A DNA stretch of 64,000 nt, from contig JAVHJL010000004.1 of NCBI GenBank assembly GCA_036971715.1, positions 868,001 through 932,000 of the forward strand, in the 5' to 3' direction. This stretch comes from Arthrobotrys musiformis. Taxonomy: Eukaryota > Ascomycota > Orbiliomycetes > Orbiliales > Orbiliaceae. Position 1 is the first letter of the stretch. Each line of letters begins with the position of its first letter. The notes beneath the pieces are model-generated. The model made no database searches. It was not told where the DNA came from and saw nothing but the letters and a program-made list of their open reading frames with translations. Of this stretch, positions 47,101 to 57,850 are shown in pieces. The position numbers were made by a program, and so were the translations under genes.

Positions 47101-48193
47101 TAGCAACAATCGAGAGATTGTCAGGTCCGTCCTCGGGTTCGTTAAAGTGTCCGTCATTTCGCTACCAAAGGAGCTTATGCTCCCTCGATTGGCGACACTG
47201 ATACCGAATCTCATGACATGGTCACACGAGCACAAGGCACATTTCAAAGCGAAGGTCAAGCATATCATCGAACGTATGATAAGAAGATTCGGGTACGATA
47301 CCGTTGAAAAATATGTTCCAGAAGAGGATAAGAAACTGGTGATCAATATCAGGAAAACGAGGGATAGGAAGAAGAGGAGAAAGGCGGAGGCTGAGGAGGC
47401 TGGTGAGGACGAACAGGAGGAACGCGGGCCGAAGAGGAAGGGCAAGTTTGAGAGTGAGTTTGAAGAGGCCATTTACGGAAGTGAAAGTGAAGATAGCGAG
47501 GGGGATGAAGAGGGGGATGTTGATATGGAGCGGGGAGCAGGAGGTGGAGGGGAAAGGAGGAGAAAGAAGGGACACCAGCAGTTCATCGTTGAGGATGAGG
47601 ATGAGCCGTTGGATTTGTTGAACAAGAATGCACTGGCGAGCATTAGTTCGACAAGGCCGCAAGCCAAGGGGAAGAAGGTTATCAAGTCGGACATAAAAAC
47701 GAATAGGTCAGGGAAGTTCGTTATTGGGAAGAAGGATGGGGATGATGGGAATGATGATGATTTCGAGGAACCGGAGTTAAATATCAATGATAAGACCATT
47801 GCGAGTGGGGAAGTGAGGGATGGAATCAGCGCCTACATACAAGCATTGAAGGGCAAGGACGCGGTCCAAAGGGGGCAGAAGGGACGACTGAAGTTCAGCA
47901 ACCGACGAAGAAAGGATGAAGTTGACGATGATGACGATGATATGGAAATGGGTGACGGGGACACGACATCGTCGAACAAGAAGCATAGCAACAATCATAA
48001 TAATAACAACGACCGCCACAACCACCATCAATCCGGGAAGAAGGGTAACAAGCACGAGAGAAAGGCGTCATTTGGGAGGAAAGGTGATAACGGACGGGTG
48101 CAGAAGCCGCCGAGGAGCCCATCAGCATCGTCGTCGTCAACGTTCAAGCAGCGAGGGGGCGGGACAGCGAGCATTGGCAGAAAGAAGTTCTAA
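44168..48193 (+). CDS. RRP12: Ribosomal RNA processing protein 12
   Basis: Large HEAT-repeat protein needed for maturation and nuclear export of pre-ribosomal subunits. Exons are 44168-44230, 44336-46982 and 47043-48193 (introns with GTAAAA and GTAAGA donors), giving 1,286 residues, close to the roughly 1,230 of yeast Rrp12. The first exon encodes MASLEEKLDRIRTPNLQNQ, typical of the family start. HEAT-type helices follow throughout (GPKRAISGLLNLGLDPRPKVRKRALDAI). An acidic loop lies in the middle (EGDEEEDSDEEDDEIEEILLKSR). The conserved C-terminal block includes FKAKVKHIIERMIRRFGYD and VEKYVPEEDKKLVINIRK, then a lysine-rich nuclear-type tail with acidic and Asn/His-rich runs. The start context is CAACGATGG. 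Confidence 0.93.
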
Positions 48194-50279
48194 GCTTTTT
48201 AAAGTGGGAGAGCTAGAGTGTTTTACTCCTTGCTTCACGGTTCAGCCATCCCGTGATGATAGACCAAGTGAAGTCCCCTTTGCTTCATTTATCGTGGGTT
48301 CTTGGGGACTGGGTTTGCCCTGGACGGGCGGAAGCGAGATTAAAATGAAGCCAGCTTTGAACATCCGCAAGCCGTGATTGGACGTCCCGAACGAAGCACA
48401 ACCGGCAAACAAGGGCACCAAAAAGTTCATCTCCTTTTCTTTTAAATTTTCCTTTTCTTTTTTTGGCTTTCAATTTTTGTTATCGTCGTGTACAATAGAT
48501 AGAACCAAAAGTCGAGGTTGTTGTTATGTGTGTGTTTACGATTCTCGTGTGTATGATAGTCGAGGGAAAGAAGGCTAATGCGATTCGATGCCTACAAGAT
48601 TGGTATGCTGCCTGGTATGCACATATATGCTTTGGTCGCACACAGTGAATTCGTGAAGCCGTCGTGATCCTTCTCGTAGCTCCAATTTTATATTCCACCA
48701 ACAGATTATATTACCATCGCCACGACTTTGAACTAATTACCAGATCCAGATATACAACCACATTGCTGCCAGCAATCACGAACCACTTATCACGAACCAC
48801 TACTGACCACGCGTTTGATGGGCTAGCTGCTTCTGTAGGCGAGTTATATTAGCAGGTATGCAACTTCTTCGGTGAGCATTTCCGTCTCCGAACTCCGAAA
48901 TGCCATCCATCTCATCATCACCATCATCATGATTGCATCCGGATCCATAATATCAATATCAGACTAAAGCAAGGTCTTAGATAGCGCCTCTGAAACGTTC
49001 AACCTCGACCGCGAGCTCCCCTGAAAAAAGAGGGCAAGAAAAAAACAAAACTGGGGCTCAAACCCACGTCCCAGTTCGAGTTAACGTTCGAGTTCGAGTT
49101 TCTTCTCCTCGTTCCAGTTAACTTGGCTAGTTAGTTACTAGTTCAAAAATCAAAATCAAAATCAAAATCAAAGCCAGATTCGAGGTCCGAAGTGGGCCCA
49201 TCTCAGCTGGTTCACTGGTTGTTCATTGTCTCCATCGCCAGGCGCACCCTTTCGAATTCCCTCCCGTTCCCTCCACTCATTTCCCACCATCACCACCACC
49301 ATCACTGCTATCACCACTATTACCACTAGTATCATCGCCATCTACTCGACCTCGGCTTCGTCTCTTCGACTTTCTTGACCGTAAGGATCCATTTTTTGGG
49401 CCATATATCGAATCACAGTCGTATTCTTAGCGGCCATCTGTCATCGTACGGCACAGCACTGGCACAGCATTGGTTGTCCCGCGCGCCAAAGAGTTGACCT
49501 ACTATTATTAAACCAGTTGGCTGGGGAAAACCGGTCTAGCCATTCCAACCTCACTTCTGAATCGCTACCATTGGCTGGTTCACCATTTCAGCCACCGTTT
49601 TCGGGCTTCTCGCGCCGTTTGTTCGCTTTTACCTCCCTCTTCATGTCGTCGTCGTTGTCATCTCCAAGGGCTGTTCCTGCGACATAAAAACAACCGAGCG
49701 AACGAGCAAGCAAGCCAGCGAACTACCTAATTGACAAACCAAACAGCCGAACGAACAAACGAGCCAAAGTCGGGACGAGAGAAGGAAAAGGACAGGGTGC
49801 AGCCGACCTCAAAACAGAAGGTGTCTTTTCAAAGCTGGACCCTGGATCATATCAGACAATCGATCGATCAATCAATCAATCAATCAATCAATCAGTCAAT
49901 AATACTCCATTCGGACGAACTACCAGATTAGATAATTTTTATCGATCTATCAAAGTACCACCGACTCACCTGATGATATGCCCAATGGATGGGTTTTCGC
50001 TGGCTTGTTAGTTTCCGAACCTTGAGCCCACTGAGCTAATATAGCTCAGCCCTCTTTCTCGCTCTTGCCCTTGAGTCCTCGAGTCGAATTCTCGTTGCCT
50101 CGGACAAACCACCCGTCTACATCGATCGATATCCCGGTCCGCCTTAATATACAGGTGTATATATATATTATCTATAAGGCTGATATTATATATATATCCC
50201 GGACGAGATCGAGGACATCCCCACCACCACCACCGCCGCCGCCGCTAGCAGGATCAATTGGAGGAAATAGACACATACA
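48194..50279. promoter_or_regulatory. Intergenic region with simple repeats, WD40-gene leader
   Basis: About 2.1 kb between RRP12 and the WD40 gene, no supported gene. It includes ATC/CACCAT-rich stretches near 48910 and 49285-49330, an AATC tetranucleotide repeat at 49861-49901, and upstream ATGs at 49731-area (63-codon-class frames) that could be uORFs if the leader is long. A CCACCACCACCGCCGCCGCC run ends shortly before the start codon. Confidence 0.5.
49861..49901. repeat. AATC tetranucleotide microsatellite
   Basis: Run of about eight AATC units with one interruption near the end, in the intergenic or leader region upstream of the WD40 gene. Confidence 0.8.
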
Positions 50280-53200
50280 ATGGCGACAACCTCCACGCCA
50301 AACTCCAAGTCCCTCCCCGCCCATCTCAAACTTACTCCTAACAACCCAATCAACGCTTCCACGACCTCTCTCGCCCGTTCTATCCATGTCCCCAAATCGC
50401 CTCTTAGACGGTCTCTCACCGACACCAGAGAAGCCTTAGGTCTCAACCTCAAGCGCATGATAGGGACCACAACTTCTTCTCCCTCCGGTCTTGCTTCTCA
50501 CGCTGCTTCCGGCTCAATCGCCTTCTGTACGGGTGCTGCCGTCTGCGTCGTAAAAGTCGACGAAAACCTCCACATAAAATCACGCCACTTCCTTCGCGCT
50601 CGCCCCTCAGCCAGCGCACACCCCTCCACGTCTGCTGGCCCCTCGTCCTCGGTACCCAGCACACCCGAAGCCCCCTCCTCTAGCCGCATCCGATCTTCCA
50701 TCGCTGCCCGAGACTCAGGGATCGGCTTTAGTCCCATTCGCGAATTCGATTCTCCAGGAAAAGGCGAAGAAGCAAAATGGTCGGTTCGCGATCGCGTAAA
50801 AGCTGCTTCGACCGTCAGCTTCTCCCCGGACGGACGGTACATCGCTGTCGGCGAAACGGGCCACAACCCTCGAGTTTTAATCTACAATATTTCGGCGGGG
50901 CTTGAAAATGCGGGCAACGATCTAGTACCTTTCGCCATATTGACGGAACATACCTTTGGGGTTAAGAGCGTAGCATTCAGTCCTTGCTCGCAGTTTCTAG
51001 CGAGTATTGGAACAATTAATGATGGGTGTCTGTATGTCTGGAGTATGCCAGGGGCGAAGGGAGGTCCGGTGAAGTTACATTCGAGTAATCGCTGTACCAA
51101 CATCGTTCAGGATATGACCTGGATAGGAAAGGGGCTTATCACGTATGCTTTTCTTCTAGCTAATCGCAAGAGGGAGATAAAAATGCTGACTGAGTGAACT
51201 GAATTGTAGTGTAGGACTTCGTCACGTCAAGATCTGGAAGATGGAGGAGGAACCCGCAGTCCCTTCACCACAGGCTAATTCGAAATCACTACACATGATA
51301 TTTGAGAAGTTCTCACATGGAAAATCGAAACAACCGATACGATCACAAGGGCCGAATGTACTCGGTGGGCGGAACGCACTTCTAGGGCCCCTACTGGAGG
51401 AAATGTTCATATCCGTCACAGCCATCTCAGACGACCGTGCGATCATTGCGACTGAAAAAGGCGATATTTGTGTTATCGATGATGGATTACAAAGGGTTTC
51501 GAAGGTGGCAAGCGCCGATTCTGGGGTTACTTGTCTTGCCGTTGACCCGCAAAGAAAATTTGCGTGGGCAGCTTGCAAGCAGGGAACTATTAGGTAAATA
51601 ATCCTCTTATTATATCGATGGAGCCAATGCTCATGAACCTCTACAGGACACTCAAGTTACAGGACATCGCGAACCCGTTGACGCCACCCGAGTCGCCGTC
51701 ATCACGATCTGGATCCCCGATTCTACCGCTAGGATGCAAACCTGCAAATGTGATCGCCATGGCCGCTATGGGGCAGAACCTATTTCTCATCGATACCAAC
51801 CGGTCCATCAAGGTCGTCAGTCTGAAGTACCACGAAGGCTTACCAACACCAGACAGCGTGTCATACGAGTTCCCAGCACATAAAAGCGCTGTCAACGGTG
51901 TGCGCCTCATGCCGCCATCAGCACATATCCAAGCAGATTTCTTCACGTGGTCGGCTTGTGGGACTGTATTATTCTGGGACAACCACGGGAATAGCCAAAA
52001 TGAGCTGGTGGTTGAGCTGGAACAACCGAAAGACGCAGATGAGGACGTGAAGAATGAGCTGAAGGTTGTGGAATTTTCAGGAACTGGAGAGTTGATCGTT
52101 ACAGGTGACAAATTTGGGGTGTTAAGGTATGGAATTTGCGTTTAATATAACCTTATTAGGAGGAATGCGATAAAGTTATATATATGGCTAACTTGGGCGA
52201 CCTCCCTCCGGAAACAGAGTTATCCAAGCATCTGATCGAAGTTCCAACCACGTTGTCAAGGCCCACTCCGGCGAGATCATGTCAATATCGATTTACGAAG
52301 GCGAGAAATTCACAATCATCAGCAGTTGCGCGAGGGACCGGACGGTGCAGTTATTTACGAAGAAGAAGCGACCAGGTTCGGTTTGGACGTTAACGCAGAC
52401 ATTGGACGAACATACGGCGAGCGTTACGGGTGTTATGTTTATGGACAATGGAACGAAACTACTTTCCTCAAGCGCGGACCGAACGATCGTGGTGCGAGAG
52501 CTTGCGGTTAAGGAGAAGGACAATGGAGAGGTGGATATGTTGGCATACCTCGCAGCTAGGACCATTACGCTAAAAGCTACGCCGCTGCATATGGCATCGT
52601 TTAACGAAAATTCACCGCTGCTGTTGACGAGTACAACTGGGAGGCAAGTTTTCAGATTCGATATTACGACTGGAAGGGAGCTGCATTGCTTCAAATGTAC
52701 AGATGAGAATGGGGAGTCGGTTATTTTGGATACGGTTACCCCCGGCAGGGATGTGACGTTCGGCAAGGGGAAGCTGATGGCTGGGATTTCGAGTACCGAC
52801 AAAAGCGTCAGAATTTATGATATGGCCGGGAACTTGGTGGAGAGGGAGTGGGGGCATACAGAAGGAGTCACAGATGTGGCAATGTTCGAGGCTCCTGGGA
52901 GCGGAGAGGATGGGAGGAGGTTGACATTAATCAGCACGGGAACCGACGGGACGGTGATGATTTGGAGTTACAACTCGAAGCTTATAGGGGACGCTGATAG
53001 CGCGGATGGGATCTCGATATCGGATATTACGGCATCGAAAGCGCCAATTCGGAAAGTTTTGTCGAAGGCGGAGATTATGGAGCTGACTACCGGGAAGGGA
53101 TCCGATGCTGCGAGCATTGCCTCCGGGAAGACGAATCACAAGGAAAACAGGAAAGATTCGTTGCTTGGAGTGGATTGGGGGAGCTTTTCGGATGTTGAGA

Positions 53201-54228
53201 CGGCAAGCATTACGCCTACACCCTCAATTATACGAAAAGTGGATAGTAGTCCCATCCCGAGTAACCCCGAGCCGGTCCAGAGACCGACGACTGCTGCCCC
53301 GCCCCCGCCCCCGCCCCCACCTCCCGCAGCTACCACGAATAATACAGTCCCTGGGGCTAGGTCAAAGCTCACGGAGCGACCTAAGAGTGCTATAATATCG
53401 ACTAGCCCACCGAAGCAACCTAAGAAATCGCATCGGAATTCGCTAGCAGGTATGCCGAAGCCTGGGACGACTTCTTCGACGAATCTATCCGCACCGACAA
53501 AGGATCACGTATCGAGAGCCCCGTCGAGAGGTTCTAGGACGACGTCGCGGACCGATACGACTAGAAGTCAAACAGATACGGAAACCAGCGGCTCGACGGG
53601 GACCGTGAAGAGGAAATTGAGACTCCCGACGCGGCCGAGGGACCCTTCACCTTCGACAACGAATTCGAGTAAGACCTCGAAGTCGACGTCAGGAGTTGCG
53701 GGCGCGCTGGCTTCCAGGCGGGGGTCCAACTCTACTTCATCACGGGTGTCTTCGATACGGACCTCCGGGACGGCGATGCATAGCAACAGCAACAGCAGTC
53801 GAGAAGTTAGTGGCGAGATTGCGAATGCCAATGCCCTGTCGGAACAGATGACTAGAAGCTTGGGTATTTTCAGGCGGCGGGTGGAAAGCACCCAATATGC
53901 GATCAAGCCCGAAGTGCGCAAAGAGCTGGAGAAGGAGCTGCTAGCGACGCTAAAGTGCATTGGATGCCCCGTGCCGACGACGGTTACACCTACTGTGAGT
54001 ATCAGCGGGGATGAAGGGGCTATGAGCCCTCGAAGTATGGCGAATGGAGGGCCGGCGTACACATACGACAGTGGTGGGTCAGCCGATGGGCTTGGGCTTA
54101 GGATGGACGACCAGATGATGGCGCTTGTCACGACATACTCTGAAAGGTTACTGAGCGTGGTACAGAATAAACTCCCGGAATTGACGAGCCCACGGCCAGG
54201 GTTGAGCGAGCCGAGATCCAGGAGATGA
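50280..54228 (+). CDS. WD40-repeat protein (MABP1/WDR62-like)
   Basis: 1,245-residue scaffold protein. Exons are 50280-51142, 51210-51593, 51647-52126 and 52218-54228. The last junction was set so that GVLR joins VIQASDRSSNHVVKAHSGEIM; a GCTAAC branch site precedes the AAACAG acceptor. About 12 WD40-like units run from residue 175 to 790 (STVSFSPDGRYIAVGETGH, VKSVAFSPCSQFLASIGT, VTGVMFMDNGTKLLSSSADR, EGVTDVAMF). The arrangement of two WD40 propellers followed by a long disordered tail resembles the MABP1/WDR62 family of scaffold proteins. The tail is Ser/Pro/Thr-rich with a polyproline run, then a conserved-looking helical block (SEQMTRSLGIFRRRVEST, KPEVRKELEKELLATLKC). The N terminus is Ser-rich. 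The start at 50280 follows ACATACA. Function in this fungus is not known. Confidence 0.85.
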
Positions 54229-55412
54229 TTGGGGTTTTTGCTTTTGTTTAGTTGATGTTTACCGGATTTGATATTCTTTGCGGTTTCTTTCGTGCAAAGA
54301 TATAAAAGTATTCTCGTCGCATCTTTTCTTGCTGGCGGCATCATGCATGGCTTGGGAAGGAAAATGCAATTCAGGTTGGAATTGGCAACCTATTTTGGTT
54401 CTTTGGTTTGCTTGTGTCTTTCCACTTCTCTCTCTCCCTTCTTTTCCATCATATTCTTTTCTATGGGTCTTTAACTTACCGCTTTGTGTCTTTTTATGGG
54501 AAGGCTTTATGGGACTTTTTTCTGCCTCTTTTTTTTATTTTTCTTTTGGTCGTTTTTCTTTGCTCATGGATTCCCTTGTGTCTTTGCTTACCAGCCTTTC
54601 TTTTGTGCATGGCGTTCTTCCCTTTTTACTCATCTTTTCCTTTGATCGATTCCTCCTTACCGTTGTTTTTGCCCTTTTTACCCCTTCCGCCTCCATTTTT
54701 ATATATATCCATCCATGGCCTGCGGCTCTTCCATATATTTTTTTGGTTTCTCATTTGTTAATACTAACCATTACCCTCTATACTTATCCCCCAATGGAGC
54801 GGGGAGTGGGATTTCAGAGGATCGATCGGAGTTTTTTACTTTTATTTCATTCCAGCTTTTTTTGCATTTTGTTTTTATATATTATATTTTACAAATTTTT
54901 ATGCACACGCTAGAGTCGGTGCGGGTATTTTTTGGCCCTCTTGTTCTTTATTTTTGGTATAAAGTACCTTTTGTATGTATATTTTACTGGATTGGAGGTT
55001 GTGATTGGGGTTACTTGGTGGGTGAATATAAGAGGCATTTTTTTCTGTTTATATCTGGATATATATTTACATCGTGTGGGTCTGTTTTACAGTGATTTAT
55101 TATTGGCAGTGGCTTTGGAATCTGTGCATGTTTTTTGTGATTTGATTTGGTTTCGTTGAATATTTTTGGGCTTTTGGAGGTCTTGTGGATTGTGGTTGAC
55201 TGATTGTAGGGGCGTAGATGCATCACAGCGGAAGTATCTTGCGTATTAAACGGTATATATTCATGTTTTTGGATTATTCTGTCATTAACATTCTTTGAGG
55301 ATTAAAAATTCAAGGCCGGCTATTTGATAGAAATGCAAAAATGATGCGTAAAATCCAGAGTCGTATATTACCCCCAATATCCTCCAGTTCCAAAGTTAAA
55401 AGAAAGGGACAT
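54229..55412. other. Convergent 3' region, T/C-rich
   Basis: 1.2 kb between the converging WD40 and PEX14 genes. Bases 54400-54760 on the plus strand are very rich in T and C, which opens long spurious frames. No domain is visible, so these frames are not called. Confidence 0.6.
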
Positions 55413-56824
55413 CTACCGACTTCCAGCCGGGAAATTCTTTCTGTAGCAGAAGTTAGTACCAATTTCCTCAAGATTTTATGATCGGACGGAAAAACTTACA
55501 TATTCAACAAAACACCCTTAACGCTCCTAATCTCCGCCTTGACTTTTCCAAACTCATCTTCGTCGCCTTTGCCCTGCGCCCCGGCGCCGCCGGAGATGCT
55601 GACGTAAGGGGGTAAATAACTATTCGCGCTGCTGCTGCCGTAGGTGGCTTTATAGGTGATATTATGCAGATACTCCGTCAGATCTTTAACGTTACCGCCC
55701 AATTCTCCGCCGTCGGATTGTACGACGTCGTCTGCTTCGTCCTTTAGTGATTTTAAGAGGCGTTGGATGCGGTCTAGCTTCTCATCGGGGGGTAGAGAGG
55801 TGGGGTCTGAAGCTGAGGCGACGGAGTGGTGTGGTGAGGTTTGGGTTTGTGCGTCTACGTGGAAGGTACGGGTTGGTAAGGTGGAGGAGGCGTAGGAGTA
55901 GATGCTCTCCCTGTCGACTTCGTCGTCCAGGAGGTCTGCATCTGAGAAGGTGTCTGATGTTGTGCGGGCTGTGTATTTTGCGAGGGGGTATTTATGTTGG
56001 AGGACGCCGAAGGGGGGGTTCGGGTGGGTTTCTGAGGGGAGGGGCCGGTGGGCTAGGTCTGAGAGTTTTTGGTTCATTTCGTCGAGTTTGGAGAGGGTGT
56101 GGGAGGAGAATTCGAGGCGGGAGTCGGTGAGGTTGTCGAGGAGGGGTTGGAAGTAGTATTTTGTTGCGGCGTAGATGGTGGCTGAGACGCCGGCGAAGAG
56201 GTAGGCTCCTGCGGTTAGGGTTGCAGTGTTGAAGATTGGCGGGGGAGGAGGCGGTGGGGGGAGGTATTCGGGGAAGGTGACGATGGGGGCCGAGGCATGC
56301 GGACGGGGTGGGAGGGGGGTGGTGGATGTGCCTGCTGATACCATCGGAGCCCTGTATGCCGCTGCTGCTCTGCTGCTGCTCCCGGCGCCGGCAGAGCTCT
56401 CGGACGGCATCGGCGGCATGGGAGGCTCGGCTTGGACCATGGATTTCTTCAGGCCGGATGACTTTGCGAACTGCCAGCTGGGCACGCCCTTTTCGACGGG
56501 GAGGAGGCCATCGATTTCATCGCGGGTTAACCCCTTACTCTCCAGGAACGCGATCTTTTTCGTTCGCGTGGAGTTCTGGACTTCGGATTCTTGGAGGAAG
56601 CGGAGGGCTTGTTCGATTAATTGGGAGCGGGAGAGGGGTTTCGACTCCTGAACTTCCTCTTGCTGTCCTTCTTCCTCTCCCTCCGGTGAGGGGGTGGTAG
56701 GCTCGACGGGGGTCGAGGCTGGAGCGGCGGGTAGTTCCTTCTCGGGCGACGGGGAAGGTGCGGGCTCAGCTGGAGCGGACTGCGGCTCTGACGGCTGGTC
56801 TTTCGGGTCCGAGTCGTTCGCCAT
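55413..56824 (-). CDS. PEX14: Peroxin 14
   Basis: Peroxisomal membrane docking factor for the PTS receptors Pex5 and Pex7. Exon 1 is 56824-55500 and a tiny exon 2 is 55440-55413, for 450 residues. The intron (55499-55441) has perfect GTAAGT, TACTAAC and CTACAG signals; without it a stop would follow at once, while splicing adds KNFPAGSR at the C terminus. The Pex14 N-terminal domain lies near residues 64-112 (SRSQLIEQALRFLQESEV, KKIAFLESKGLTRDEIDGLL), which binds WxxxF motifs of Pex5. A polyproline run precedes one hydrophobic segment (LTAGAYLFAGVSATIYAA), followed by a coiled-coil region (SHTLSKLDEMNQKLSDL). The N terminus is Pro/Glu-rich. The ATG at 56824 was chosen because the family domain starts just after it; an upstream in-frame ATG at 56974 would add an unlikely 50-residue extension. 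Confidence 0.93.
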
Positions 56825-57562
56825 GGTATAGTATATGCAAGAGTATACAGGTGGATATATAGCGCGAGGGGGTGAAGCTGGAGATGTCGTTCGCAGTCGG
56901 GGAGGCTGGATTGAAGTTGATGTTGACGATTGACAATTGATTTGATGTTGACATGCGACAACACGCGCCCTCAATACCTCGGCTCAAATTGCCGGGGCCG
57001 AACAACATAGCAACCGCCACATATTGCCGCCACCTAAAAACAACCGATTCAAGCTGCAGCGATGGACTCGTGTATATAGCTCCAGAGAGATAGATTGGTG
57101 AAGCCACAAATATCATCACGACTTGAGCAGAATCGATATCAACATCGCAGTTGCAGCGGCGGCGGGAGGCGGTTTATTTTGCATTTGGCAATGTCCCGTT
57201 TGGGAATCCCGGCCCACGTTTTCGGTGGTACAAACACAATCCAACACCCTCAACACGCTATTTTGCGTTGTTGACACGTATCGAGATGCATCTCCAGAAC
57301 TTCACAGATATCTCGATACGAGTCTAGGTCTACGGATACTTAGATGATTACATGTTTACGGCACTCAAGGGATCTAGATACGGTAGCGGTTATAAGATAT
57401 TAAAAAAACGAAATTCAATTCTCCGGTGGCAGGCCTGCCCGTAAACGTGGTTGGGCAGCCTGCCACCCCCCCCCCCCCCCCCAAAAAAAAAAAAAATTTA
57501 ATTACATTGTGATAGTTAAAAACAAACAAAAAAAAAAAAACTAAACCTCGCCCCTCTCCCCC
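56825..57562. other. Intergenic region with hairpin and C/A homopolymers
   Basis: Contains the PEX14 promoter and the 3' flank of the next minus-strand gene. Around 57425-57496 there is an inverted repeat followed by C17 and A14 runs. No gene supported; a 74-codon frame at 57123-57347 has no domain. Confidence 0.5.
57425..57496. repeat. Inverted repeat followed by C17-A14 tract
   Basis: Arms GGTGGCAGGCCTGCCC (57425-57440) and GGGCAGCCTGCCACC (57453-57467) pair over 15 bases with a single bulged C and a 12-base loop. A run of 17 C (57466-57482) and 14 A (57483-57496) follows directly. Confidence 0.8.
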
Positions 57563-57850
57563 TCACTGGCCCTGGTAAGGCCAGCTACCCATCGGGAAAA
57601 ACCCGCGTGGCCCCGTAGGCCACGGAACGGGTTGTCCCGGGGCGAAATACCCCCACGGACTTGGCCTCGGGCCCACTGGCAACGGCACTCCCGGGTATGG
57701 GTAGTGGAAGGGGGGGAAATATTGCCCCCCGACCACTGACCCAACCCAGGGGCCTTGCCCGACCGCACTACGGTACGGGCCCTGAAACATTGGCCCCGGC
57801 GGTGGCATGTAGCCCCCGTAGGGCGGGAAGAGACCTGGGGAGGCGGGAGA

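Noticed and set aside
49050..49085. Possible tRNA-like B box (GGGCTCAAACCC)
   Set aside because: No A box, acceptor stem or cloverleaf could be built around it on either strand.
48560..49400. Search for a CRISPR-like array in the ATC/CACCAT-rich region
   Set aside because: The repeats are simple-sequence runs without spacers, and the genome is eukaryotic.
54278..55159. Several long hydrophobic frames (up to 211 codons)
   Set aside because: The Phe/Leu/Ser-rich products follow directly from the T/C-rich DNA and the frames overlap each other; no real membrane-protein signature.
56825..56974. Upstream in-frame ATG extending PEX14 by 50 residues
   Set aside because: The extension is low-complexity, and the ATG at 56824 gives a normal family N terminus.
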